Below, piece after piece: positions 25,973-36,010 of a stretch of 64,000 nt of DNA. Under the pieces are notes generated by a model, which was not told the DNA's origin, ran no database searches, and worked only from the letters and a program-made list of their open reading frames with translations. Source of the DNA: Tachypleus tridentatus (Eukaryota > Arthropoda > Merostomata > Xiphosura > Limulidae); assembly GCF_004210375.1 (NCBI RefSeq), contig NC_134830.1, positions 3,782,001-3,846,000 of the forward strand. The letters run 5' to 3'. The translations under genes and the position numbers were made by a program. Numbering within the stretch: the stretch's first letter is position 1; the number at the start of each line of letters is the position of its first letter.

Positions 25973-26272
25973 TGTAGAAGAAAAGATCTTTCACACCAGG
26001 TGGTTAAGTTCTGAAGGTGCAGTAGATGCACTGCTTTCCAACTACTCCAGCCTTGTGTCTGTATTCATGGAAGAGACCTCTGGTAAAGCTCTTAGCTTGT
26101 ATAAACCCATCACTTCATTCAAATTTCTGTATGTGTCACATTACTTGGCTGATTGTTTGAAGCCATTTTGTCAAAAACATTTCAGAGGAAAAATCTTAAT
26201 TTCTCTGAAGTTCACCCACTGCTTGCTTCAACTATTGAGTGTCTGGAGGATATGAAACAAAACAAATCTGGT

Positions 26273-26411
26273 AAAATATATATGCAAAACGGCTCGTTTG
26301 GGTTGAGAAAATATTTTACATAGAAGAGCGAACAACGTTTCGACCTTTGAAACGTTGTTCGCTCTTCTATGTAAAATATTTCTCTACAAGTGGGTTTTCT
26401 CAACATCACTG
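26273..26411. mobile_element. 139-bp fold-back (hairpin) element with 9-bp target-site duplication
   Basis: The element is flanked by AAATCTGGT at 26264-26272 and 26412-26420. Removing it and one duplicate leaves the hAT frame continuous from KQNKSG into EMLSKFLNEV, so the insertion is precise. Inside is a nearly perfect hairpin of about 31 bp per arm, with 'agaagagcgaacaacgtttc' at about 26322-26341 and its complement starting at about 26348. The outer parts pair imperfectly (ttgagaaaatatttt / aaatatttctc). No coding capacity. A 9-bp duplication is typical of Mutator-like (MULE) elements and fold-back relatives; hAT elements would give 8 bp. Confidence 0.9.
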
Positions 26412-27236
26412 AAATCTGGTGAAATGCTGTCAAAATTTCTGAACGAGGTGACAGCTGAGCCTCAGTTAGATTCAGATGGACTGTACACTTTTCAGTTTGG
26501 TGGGCATACCATAAGAGACAGTGCAGTTCAAATGTCTGAGGCAGAAAACATCTGTGATAAGTTCACAGAAAATATGATAAGAAGTCTGAATGACAGGTTT
26601 TCAGGTAATGATGATGCAGATATTTTGACTTCCCTCACAAATTTCTTCAACCCACTGCTCAAAGACACAGACATTGACACCATCAATGATTATTTGTCAA
26701 TCTTTGACCATGAGGGAACAAAACAAGAATTGAAATCATTTTCAAAATTTGCTAGATCTACTTTTGATAGTGGAAGCAAGTCTGTAACAGACATTAAAAG
26801 TTTCTACAGTAAAATACAGAGAGTCCTTTCCTGCAAGTGTAGAACTGGCAGAGAGACTGCTGGTAGCTCCAGTTTCAACAGCTGATTGTGAGAGGTTTTA
26901 GTAAGCAGAATTTGATAAAAACGTGTCTGAGGAATTCAATGAGAACTAGAAACCTGGAAAATATCATGTGTCTGTCAACAGATGGTCCAAACACTGGAAA
27001 TTTTGATTTTAAACGTGTCTTTAAGATCTGGAGTACAAAAAAGAACAGATGTATTCTAATGTAATTATTGAAACAAAGGCACCAGTTATAACTGTAAATG
27101 AGGCACAACAAAATGACATGCTTCAAGGTATGGATATATTTTTTATTTTGTCATGAATTTGTGTTCAGATTTTCAGCATGAATGTTACTGAAACTTGTCA
27201 AGTTTAGTTTTGTGATGATATATATTTTATTAAGCA

Positions 27237-27434
27237 GGGCTCTCACTAGAGAGACTTGGGAGAAGTGGTCTCCCAAAACAGACCAAACCTCACCCTTCGT
27301 AAGCTCAAGGAAAAGTAATCTTATACAGATTATATTATAGAAGAAAAGAATGCTATTGACTGTAAACTTTTCCATAATTTTGTAAAATTAGAGCAAAATT
27401 TCTCCCTGGTTTGCAAGTCTAGAGAGACCCCTGT
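27237..27434. mobile_element. Possible small hAT-type MITE
   Basis: Starts CAGGGCTCTCACTAGAGAGA and ends with 'gtctagagagacccctg', an imperfect terminal inverted repeat of about 20 bp beginning with CAGGG as in many hAT elements. No clear 8-bp target duplication: the flanks (ttattaag / tttagcag) match only partly. Confidence 0.4.
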
Positions 27435-27639
27435 TTAGCAGTATGTTACTTTTAATTTAGTGACTCGTCTTCCATGTCATTATTGTAATGATTTGTGTGT
27501 GAAAAACATTGGACTTTGTAACTGTTGTTTTATAATAAATTTGATGAATGATAAATTCATTGAAATAAAATGTATGATAAGAACTTGGTTGTCATTTATT
27601 CTTTGACTGTCTTATCGTATGTGACTGGCTGGAGGGTTG

Positions 27640-27755
27640 GATAAGGATCAAACCTATTTGGCTAAAACTCTGGCTAAAATTGGCTACCAAAAAAATCATT
27701 TGGCTAATAGCCTGGCTACAGAAAAATTTAGTCCAGGTTAAGCCCTAATTCCAAG
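27640..27755 (-). mobile_element. Possible terminal fragment of another hAT-like repeat
   Basis: Repeated 'tggctaa' phrases followed by 'ggttaagccctaa'. On the minus strand this begins AGGGCTTAACCTGGACT, which resembles the end of a hAT-like element. No partner end was identified, so the call is weak. Confidence 0.3.
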
Positions 27756-28919
27756 CTCTGAAAGAGAAAGAAATGACATATCTGAGGTGTCAGGGAATTA
27801 ACAAAAATTATAATAAGAGTCATGTTAGAGGGTTATGTAAATCCTTATAAAGAAAGACCATTCATACAAATCTATATAAATATCAATATGATAAAGATAC
27901 AACATCATACCATGGTTTGGAGTACTTTTTTAGATGTTTGTTATATGTTCTTCTAGAATATTTGTATAATTTACTGAACACTTGATTTCAACTTGTTTAC
28001 AAAATCATGTTAAAGAGTTGTAGTTTAACATGTGGAATTACTTAATCTTCAGTTGTCAGCATGTCTTTAGAATGTGATACCTTTAAAAATATTAAACTTA
28101 TATTACAGTACTGTAGAAAAGTGTTAGAATAAACTTAAAAAATTAGATTTCAGGTTCCATGAAGAGAACAATGAAAAGTGAAACCTCAGGTATATTAATC
28201 TTTATATTTAGTAGAACAAACTCAGTGGAGATGCTTGAGTTTAGTAAACACTTAATATTTTGTGTGTTCCACAGTCTTTCATGTATTGTTACAAGATATT
28301 TAATCAAAGTATCCTATGGGAGTTTGCTCCATGTGGCCTTCATACACTGCCATAAAGTGTCTTTGGAAGTAACTTTTGATTTGTAAAGTTTTTAATCTGT
28401 CATATCCCAGACCTGCTCAGTTAGGTTGAGATAGGGGCTCTGTGTTATTTGAATGACTCTAGCAGCTTATTTCTTAGCTACGTAATTTCTGCAGAGGTTG
28501 GATGGGGTTTTGAGGTCATTATCTTCTTGGTAGTAGAATCAGTTACGAATATGTAAACCACTGGATACTCTGTGATGGATCAATACTTGTGCTGGTCTAT
28601 TGTTCAATGTATTTTGAAATATTTCCCGTCATCTCACCATAAACACACCCCAAACTATCACACTAACTCTCCCACGCTTCATAGTAGTTGCTGTGTGGTG
28701 AGATAAGTAGTTTTCACCTTTCTTCTGCCTGACATACAACACACATTTTGAATGAAATATTTCAAACTTGGACTCATAAAATGTAAAGAATGACAGAGTA
28801 TTCCCTTGTCCTAACATTTTTACACATTACTGTTTACAGAGACTAATTTAACATAATGTGTATGATGTAGAATAATCACTTTCATTAAACAGATGTTTTT
28901 TATTATTTTTTTCACACAG
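27756..28919. other. AT-rich sequence (former intron of the kinase relic), no gene recognised
   Basis: Only short frames without motifs. The interval ends in a strong acceptor (tttttttcacacag) before the last kinase exon. Confidence 0.55.
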
Positions 28920-28991
28920 CATCCTTTCATTGAACTGGCAAATGGGTGGAACCTTTACGATCTTTTAGAATGTCAACCAGAGATGCAATAA
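28920..28991 (+). pseudogene. Kinase relic, terminal exon
   Basis: After the acceptor at 28919 the frame reads HPFIELANGWNLYDLL, then ECQPEMQ and TAA. In PAKs the last exon begins H-x-FLK-A-PLSSL and ends within about 25 residues, so position, phase and length agree. Its own reading frame is intact, although the exons before it are damaged. Confidence 0.7.
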
Positions 28992-29549
28992 AATGTTATT
29001 AATACAGTAAAAACCAAATATCCCCAAATATATGTTGAAATGTGTTACATGAAGTTGTTTATGACAGCCAGCATTGCTCTAGAACAAGAAAGTTAACAGA
29101 TTGTGTTTGTCAGTTTTCCCCAAGAGTAATAATGTATTGGGTATTCAATAAACCCACAAACGGAAATAAACATTTAATGTTTTGATAAAATGTTACATCA
29201 TTAACAAGGTGAAACTGCTTTAATAAATATTTGCTATTTTTCTGAAGATTTGTGGCATCTATTAAGTGCAAGGGTACAAATAGTTTTTCCTATTTTGCTA
29301 ATAAATTCATCTTTATATATATTTAAATAATATCCAATTTTTCTATTGTATAAGGATATTTTTACAAATTGAAAGGAAACAAAACTCTTACTTAGATCAA
29401 ATTATTATTTTGTTTACCACAATGAACATTTTTTATTATGTTTGTCAACAAAAATACGAACAAACGGAAGAAAATGGAAGATCACTGATGTGAGACAAAC
29501 ATGCATCCTCATTTATCCTCATTCTTTTGTGAAATCTGAGAGTCTTGGC

Positions 29550-29812
29550 ATGGTCAGATTATTACAGTGCTGAACTCGCAACATGTGGGTTGCTGATTTG
29601 AATCCCCATCACATCAAACGTGTACACTCTTTCAGCCATGCGGATACCATTATGGGATGGTCAATTCCACTATTTGTTGGTAAAAGAGTAACACAAGAGG
29701 TGACTGTGGGAGGTTATGACTAGCTGCTTTAATTTTAGTCTTTAACTGCTAAATTACGGACACTAGTACATAGAGACCTCTTAAAGCTTTGTGTGAAATT
29801 GTAAACAAAAAG
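29550..29812 (+). mobile_element. tRNA-derived SINE, family 1, diverged
   Basis: Head with 'ttggcatggtcag' and a B-box-like 'gatttgaatcccc' at about 29612, then body phrases 'gggatggtcaattccacta', 'aaaagagtaacacaagaggt', 'tgactagctgc' and 'actgctaaattacggac'. Same family as 240-485, on the opposite strand. Confidence 0.8.
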
Positions 29813-29936
29813 ACGTATTGCATCTGGAGTTCAATAACCATCAGTAATCAGCCATTCTGGATGTCAAAATCTCTGAGGAATCCTTTGGAAGACCCAAATT
29901 TCATCTTATATGAAAAGTTGTAGTTCAGGTGACATT

Positions 29937-30428
29937 TCAGATTTTAAACAATTCTGTTGTCATCTGACTCAGAATTAGATGACTCTGTATCAAGAGTCTC
30001 CAGTGGAGTAGGTACATCACATCAATAAGTAATGGTGTTATGAAGGTTTTTCTCCAGTGGAGTAGGTGCATCACATCAATAAGTAATGGTGTTATGAAGG
30101 TTTGAATAAGAAGTTTCCTTTTTATATCGGCTTGCCATGTTACATAAACCAAAATACTGGTCATCTCCATAGTTTCTACGTTGACACCAGACCGTAGGAG
30201 TTTCAAAAGGCAAAGAGCCATAGTTCACTGTCTCACCTCTTACACACAAATGAGGCACATCAAGTTGAGAGCCCATGATTTGTTTTGTTCCCCAATTTTC
30301 ATTCCAAAACATGTGTAATAAACTTTCTTGGCAAATTTTGTGATCTTTTGCCATTGTTTCTTTAGAATTAATTTAGCACAAACACAACACAATATGTCTA
30401 GGTCACTTACACAACCTCTTATTGCCAT
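29937..30428 (-). pseudogene. Uncharacterised mobile-element protein, N-terminal part, frameshifted (copy 1)
   Basis: From MAIRGCVSDLDILCCVC at 30428 the minus strand reads a Cys-rich N-terminus with a second Cys pair (LNLMCLIC) about 35 residues on. After a frameshift near 30245 it continues SLPFETPTVWCQRRNYGDDQ, then FGLCNMASRYKKE. I recognise this from arthropod and cnidarian genomes only as repeated 'uncharacterized protein' models (C-x-x-C region, PFG-P-VWR, DCYFC); I do not know its function. The paired cysteines suggest zinc binding. A tandem duplication of about 53 bp at 29998-30103 repeats the following segment. The plus-strand copy from 30950 carries the later part of the same family. 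Confidence 0.65.
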
Positions 30429-30949
30429 GACGAGAAGTAAATAATTTTTTAAAATAAAATAATGTCAGTGTACGCACAAACAAAAATACTATCCAGAAAT
30501 GAGACTTCATGCAGTCTGTTAAGAGTTTATTAATTAACTAGTGATGCATTTCTTGTGGGTTCTGGAACAATCTATAAGATTCTCAAATTGTAATTGGTCT
30601 AAACAAATCTATAGCCAGTGGTTCTCAATACTGTAAGTGTAACGAAATGTGACACAATTTCAATGATAATGATTCACTTATGTAAAAGTACATATGATGT
30701 TTTGTGTGAAATATATAAGTGATGGAGAAAAGAGTTTGTTCTTATTTTAATCAGCCTTTCCCCCATGGTTTTTATTATAGATCTGGAATCATCCTTCCAG
30801 GTAGTGTGTTTTTCTTTATTTAATGTAATTTATGAGAAACAAACCTCAGTAAGAGACACAAATGAGTCATAACTGTTCATTGAAAAACCACTTTTTTATG
30901 GACATTCTAAATTAAACATTTCTCGAAATATTCAGTCTGCCATATGAGC

Positions 30950-32295
30950 TATTGCCATTAGACGTGATGTACGTACTCCACTGAAGACTCTTGGTACAGT
31001 TTCATCTGATTCTGAAGTCAATAGAAATGACGAAAAAAATTGTTTTCAATCTCAAACGTTTGGTGAACCACAACTTTCCACATAAGGTGAACTTAATGAG
31101 TTAGTCAGAGATCTGGATCTTTCAAAGTATTTATCAGATATTATTTTGGTCAGAAGTAGGGTTAAGAACTTACTTTCTCCAGGGACATCATATTACTGTA
31201 CAAAAAACTAAAAAAAGTATTTATACCACACCTTTTTCAAGAATGTTCACTGGTTTATTGCAACAATAATGTTTAATTTATACCAATGCTATGAACTATA
31301 ACTTATGAACCATGTGATTTTTCATTGATTCTTCCATAATAAGCCTAAAATTTGTTCTTTAACATATATACATCTGTTCCTATTACTGATTCGGTTCACT
31401 TCAAGGAAATCTCAACCTTATTCTTAATCAGGTCAATACAAAGGTTGGTTACCTTGTGGAGACTTAAAAGTCCCAGCATGGCCAGGTGGTTAAGGCACTT
31501 GGCTCGTAATCTGAAGGTTGCAGGTTCAAATCCCCATCACACCAAACATGCTTGCCCTTTCAGCCATGGAGCATTATAATGTAATAGTCAATCCCAATAT
31601 TCTTTGGTAAAAGAGTAGCTCAAGAGTTGGCAGTGGATGGTGATGACTAGCTGCCTTCCCTCTAGTTTTAAACTGCTAAGTTAGGGATGGCTAGCACAGA
31701 TAGCCTTTTGCTCGAAATTCAAAACAAAATAAACCCAGCCTTTATATGTTGTTGGGTCAAGAACCAAGTTACACAAAGTTACCATGTTTGTTATGTAAAT
31801 GGAACAGTAGAACACGAAATCATCACTGAATATAAAAGCAATGGTTGCACAGAGTCAGTCTGATACCTGGATTGGTAAACATTCAACATGAAAGTTTGGA
31901 TGACACGAAGAAGGAACTTTAACCTCCACTTCATATAAAACTGGGCTTGATGGAGCAGTTTGTAAAGGCCTTAGACAAAGAAGGCGACAGCTTCAAGAAC
32001 CTATATAGGTAATTTTCAGCTCTTTCAGAAATGGAACTGAATGAATGATTTTGTTTGGGTTCAGATTAGGAATATGACTTCAGATGAACACATTTTTAGG
32101 AAACAACAAGAACCCAAATTAAGACAGTATTCTCAACAAATACAAAGATCTGAGTTGTAATATGAGCTTGGAAGTTTATTTCTTACTCTAACAAATTGAC
32201 TATTTCCCTGAAACTTTTGGTGCTTTTAGAGAAAAACAAGGAAGATGTTTCGTCAACATACATAACAATAAAAATGTTAATTGTGGAAAGCAAAA
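30950..32295 (+). pseudogene. Uncharacterised mobile-element protein, middle and C-terminal part, broken by a SINE (copy 2)
   Basis: The plus strand reads RRDVRTPLKTLGTVSSDSEV at about 30960, a stop, then GELNELVRDLDLSKYLSD and KNLLSPGTSYY at about 31098-31197. After the SINE at 31478-31735 the same family resumes: KLPCLLCKWNSRTRNHH (about 31775), PPLHIKLGLMEQFVKALDKEG (about 31930, given here as a 21-residue region seen with no stop) and YFPETFGAF (about 32200). Order and motifs fit the family of copy 1, and the TPLETL-SSNSES segment at the end of copy 1 matches the start of this one, so they are two copies, not halves of one gene. Many stops and shifts; inactive. Confidence 0.7.
31478..31735 (+). 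mobile_element. tRNA-derived SINE, family 1, near full length
   Basis: Head with 'agcatggccaggtggttaag' and B box 'ggttcaaatcc' at about 31522-31532, body with 'tgatgactagctgccttccc' and 'actgctaagttagggatggc', tail ending 'aaattcaaaacaaaataaa'. It lies within the uncharacterised mobile-element protein copy 2 and therefore is younger than it. Confidence 0.9.
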
Positions 32296-33679
32296 TAATA
32301 ATTTGATGTAAGTAAGACCTTTTTTATCCAACTTATTAAAAAAAACAAAAACAATTCCTGGAACATTTTGTCCTTTCCACAAAGTGAAACTTTTATTGGC
32401 TTAAATTCGGAGGTGTGTGTTATAGTTATTAATGCCTGTTGTCTACTAAATTCCATACATATGCATGCATTTATATAATAACTTATATATTATAATAAAA
32501 GTGAATGAATTACATTATTCTCTAGATATTTACATTGTTGCATATATAAATTAATATATATATAAATTATATATATAAATGTATATATATAATTAACAAT
32601 CTACTGATTATATTAATTATTAATAGATGACTAAATCAGCACTATAAAACAATAATCAATTAAATTTCTCATTTCCATTATCTGTCCAGGTTGATAATTT
32701 ATTGTCATAATGATAATACCTGCAGTAAAAGCACCCACTGGCATTAGGGATAACCCATCTATCAGTAAAATCCAAATATAAATGTCATTTTAGTCAGCTT
32801 CCATGGAAAATCATAAAAAATATTAAATAAGGGTTGAATCTGAGTGTTTACACTCACAACGTATCAGCATCTATTGTATTTCACTGTCTATAGCTACCCT
32901 TAAATACATTAAAGAAGGAATATAATGAAGCCACCCACTAATATTTCTACTAATTAATCTTCGAACCTCCACACTTACGAAAAACATATTAAATAAAACT
33001 ACAAAAATATTGGATAGTATAACTAAATATAATTGTAAGGTATTGAATAGTACTATATACTCTACCATGATACTTCTATTTGAATTTTTTTTAATCCTTT
33101 TCCATGAGGGTTCACTGAATCAGTTTGGGTTCTGACTGACAGATGGGATATCCCTACTTATAAAGCTACCAGTTTGTGGAGTGAATCAGCATTTTAGTAG
33201 TTGAACACATTTTCATTCAAGTGGCTTTTACAGTGTATATATAAAAAAAAGAAGGCAAAGTTTATTGTTTTACTTCTTTTACAGAATGCCAACTTCTGGG
33301 TTTCAAATTGTTCCTATTTGTACCAAAAAGAATACCAAACTGACAGTGACTTACCAAAGAAGATAAATTTTTTATAATTTCAAATAACTCAGTTTGTGTA
33401 GTTTTTAATTTCTTCTTTTAACAGTTTTCTTAGTATTGAAACCACCTATGTCAGTTCAGTTGTCCATGTTATGTATACATCAATCATTACCTGCCATTAT
33501 AACATAATTATCCTTGTTATTAAATTATTTTGACTTGTCTGTATGAAACAAATTGGATTTATTTATATGTTATTTGGTTGGCATGAATATTTTATTTTTT
33601 ATATATATATGAGAAATGGTATTGCAGAGTTTTGATATTTTAGTAATAAGTGAAAATTCGTCAGGATATTTGAGGAATC
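32296..33679. other. AT-rich intergenic DNA, no gene recognised
   Basis: Short frames only. Includes an (AT)-rich simple stretch at about 32540-32600. Confidence 0.6.
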
Positions 33680-34708
33680 TTGAACAATTCAAGGAAATTG
33701 TTATTATCTGATACTTATATATTTGTGATGTAATGTTCAACTAGTTGTCTGACACTTATATATTTGTGATTCAATGTTCTAATAGTTATTATCTGACACA
33801 TATCTTTGTGATTCAATGTTCTAATAGTTATTATCTGACACATATCTTTGTGATTCAATGTTCTAATAGTTATTATCTGACATATCTTTGTGATTCAATG
33901 TTCTAATAGTTATTATCTGACATATCTTTGTGATTCAATGTTCTAATAGTTATTATCTGACACATATCTTTGTGATTCAATGTTCTAATAGTTATTATCT
34001 GACACATATCTTTGTGATTCAATGTTCTAATAGTTATTATCTGACACATATCTTTGTGATTCAATGTTCTAATAGTTATTATCTGACACATATCTTTGTG
34101 ATTCAATGTTCTAATAGTTATTATCTGACACATATCTTTGTGATTCAATGTTCTAATAGTTATTATCTGACACATATCTTTGTGATTCAATGTTCTAATA
34201 GTTATTATCTGACACATATCTTTGTGATTCAATGTTCTAATAGTTATTATCTGACATATCTTTGTGATTCAATGTTCTAGTTATTATCTGACACATATCT
34301 TTGTGATTCAATGTTCTAATAGTTATTATCCGACACTTATATATTTGTGATTCAATGTTCTAATAGTTATTATCCGACACTTATATATTTGTGATTCAAT
34401 GTTCTAATAGTTATTATCTGACACATATCTTTGTGATTCAATGTTCTAATAGTTCTTATCTGACACATATCTTTGTGATTCAATGTTCTAATAGTTATTA
34501 TCTGACACATATCTTTGTGATTCAATGTTCTAATAGTTATTATCTGACACATATCTTTGTGATTCAATGTTCTAATAGTTATTATCTGACATATCTTTGT
34601 GATTCAATGTTCTAATAGTTATTATCTGACACATATCTTTATGATTCAATGTTCTAATAGTTATTATCTGACACATATCTTTATGATTCAATGTTCTAAT
34701 AGTTATCG
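33680..34708. repeat. 42-bp minisatellite, about 24 copies
   Basis: Unit contains 'tgacacatatctttgtgatt' followed by 'caatgttctaatagttatta'. Some units lack two bases (gacatatc for gacacatatc), and others at the left and near 34335-34400 read 'cttatatatttgtgattcaa'. Because 42 is divisible by three and the unit has no stop in one frame on each strand, open frames of about 110 codons appear on both strands; these are artefacts. Confidence 0.95.
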
Positions 34709-34784
34709 TTATCTTTTTTATTTGCATCAGTGACATGAATGGTCAGTGAATTAAACTTGTTGATTGTATTAAAGACTTGCCACT

Positions 34785-34965
34785 TCAGCTGTAGTCATTA
34801 TTATGGAATGGTGAATCCCACTATTTGATGATAAAAAGTTGCCAAAGCTTTGGCTGTGAATGATGATGAGTATCTGCCTTCCTTTTACTCTTTTATTACT
34901 AGATTAGTGATGGCTAGAGCTGAGAACCTTCATGTAACTTAATATAGAATTCAAACCAAACCTAT
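34785..34965 (+). mobile_element. SINE family 1, truncated and diverged body
   Basis: Lacks the tRNA head. Body phrases 'tatggaatggtgaatcccac', 'tgatgatgagtatctgcctt' and 'ctagattagtgatggctag' match other copies in order. Confidence 0.65.
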
Positions 34966-36010
34966 AGAGATCTTGGGTGTTGCTGTGAAGAGAATGCTGT
35001 TGATTTATAAAAGGATTTACATCATTTAGCAAGTTGGGCAAAAAAATGGCAGATGGGTTTTAATTATAACAAGTTCAAGAAACTGCATGTGGTTTATCAT
35101 AATTTGAATTATAAGTATAATTTAGATGGGATTAACCATAAAAATGTCATGAAACAAAGGTATCTGTATAATAGTCGGTCAGTATCTAAAGCCATCTAAA
35201 CAGTATGCTGTTGCTAGTGGTAGGGCAAATGGGATTTTAAAAAGGTTATAATTTCATTGTACAGGTCACAGGTTTGGCCACACTTGGAATGTTTTGTTCA
35301 GTCTTGGGGTCCTTGTCTGAGGAAAGACATTGAATGTTCAGTCCTGGGGTCCTTGTCTGAGGAAAGACATTGAACTCTTGGAAAAAAAAAGGAGTTCACA
35401 GAAGAGTTACTAGAATATCATCTGAGATATGAAGAACAGTATGGATAGAATGGTATGGCAAGAACAGTATGGATAGAACGGTATGGGTAGAACAGTATGG
35501 ATAGAACGGTATGGCAAGAACAGTATGGATAGAACGGTATGGCAAGAACAGTATGAGTAGAACGGTATGGCAAGAACAGTATGAGTAGAATGGTATGGCA
35601 AGAACAGTATGGATAGAATGGTATGGCAAGAACAGTATGAGTAGAACGGTATGGCAAGAACAGTATGAGTAGAACGGTATGGCAAGAACAGTATGAGTAG
35701 AACGGTATGGCAAGAACAGTATGAGTAGAACAGTATGGATAGAACGGTATGGCAAGAACAGTATGGATAGAACGGTATGGAAAGAACAGTATGGATAGAA
35801 CGGTATGGAAAGAATGGTATGGAAAGAACGGTATGGATAGAACAGCAGAATTAGGAGACATATATAAATTCTAGCAAGGTGCATGTCATAGTAAGATAAG
35901 TTTTATTTTTCTAACAGGGTGGTTGGTTGTTGTGGAGTCAATAAATTTAAGTAAGTTTAAGACAAAACTTGAGAACTACAAAGTGGCCCACAAGTAGTTT
36001 TGTATATGTT
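34966..36010 (+). mobile_element. Non-LTR retrotransposon, C-terminal reverse-transcriptase fragment split by a minisatellite
   Basis: In shifting frames the plus strand reads MADGFNYNKFKKLHV (about 35050), LDGINHKNV, and SLYRSQVWPHLECFVQSWGP at about 35250-35310. The last is the well-known 'LYKSLVRPHLEY-VQ-W-P' block of CR1/Jockey-type reverse transcriptases. After the 28-bp array (35430-35850) the element resumes with FYFSNRVVG (about 35900), matching the 'FFSNRVV--WN' terminal block. A 55-bp duplication occurs at about 35292-35372. The element is dead. Confidence 0.8.
35430..35850. repeat. 28-bp minisatellite inside the LINE tail, about 15 copies
   Basis: Unit is 'aacagtatggatag' plus 'aacggtatggcaag', two related 14-bp halves, with variant order. 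It lies between the reverse-transcriptase blocks described for 34966-36010, so it expanded from LINE sequence. Three minus-strand open frames here (91-162 codons, rich in Pro-Tyr-Ser-His) are repeat artefacts. Confidence 0.93.

Larger units (their letters stand above)
24413..27070 (+). pseudogene. hAT-family transposase gene, ZNF862/TTF-finger type, broken
   Basis: Three exons with good splice sites: 24413-24671, 24850-25028 and 25355 onward, joined in phases 1 and 0. Exon 1 starts at MASSQAKC and carries a BED/TTF-like zinc finger (W-x-YE, MFCTLC, then LTKHQ). Exon 3 has the RNase H-like core with MTDESTDIS, VSTDGAAVMVGSKSGVV and ATHCIAHTLAL, and later a hAT C-terminal dimerisation motif (PVSTADCER, about 26867). 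Breaks: a 28-bp tandem duplication at 25917-25972 shifts the frame, a second frameshift lies near 26193, a 139-bp element is inserted at 26273-26411, and stops occur after about 26895. hAT transposases cut and paste DNA elements; this one lies inside the kinase relic's last intron. A domesticated gene is unlikely given the lesions. Confidence 0.88.
20508..28991 (+). pseudogene. PAK-like (STE20 group) protein kinase pseudogene, C-terminal half
   Basis: Four exons on the plus strand rebuild the C-terminal part of a p21-activated-kinase-like domain in the right order: catalytic loop (20508-20607), DFG to APE (22010-22125), C-lobe helices (22999-23136) and final helix with stop (28920-28991). Splice phases agree (0 to 1, 1 to 0, 0 to 0, 0 to stop). 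Against function: the catalytic-loop lysine of HRDIKS is Glu (HRDIES), GTPYW is GTLQW, an in-frame TAA lies in the third exon, the donor after 23136 lacks GT, and no exon for the WSLGI segment was seen between 22126 and 22998. The hinge exon is on the opposite strand at 15.3 kb. A hAT gene relic occupies the last intron. Known PAKs phosphorylate Ser/Thr targets downstream of Rac/Cdc42; this copy is almost surely dead. Confidence 0.85.

Noticed and set aside
33903-34615. Open frames of 65-116 codons on both strands with a 14-residue repeat
   Set aside because: The 42-bp unit is divisible by three and lacks stops in one frame on each strand, so the frames are artefacts of the tandem array.
35396-35884. 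Three minus-strand frames of 91-162 codons rich in Pro-Tyr-His-Ser
   Set aside because: Repeat-derived from the 28-bp minisatellite within a LINE tail; no start context or independent motif.
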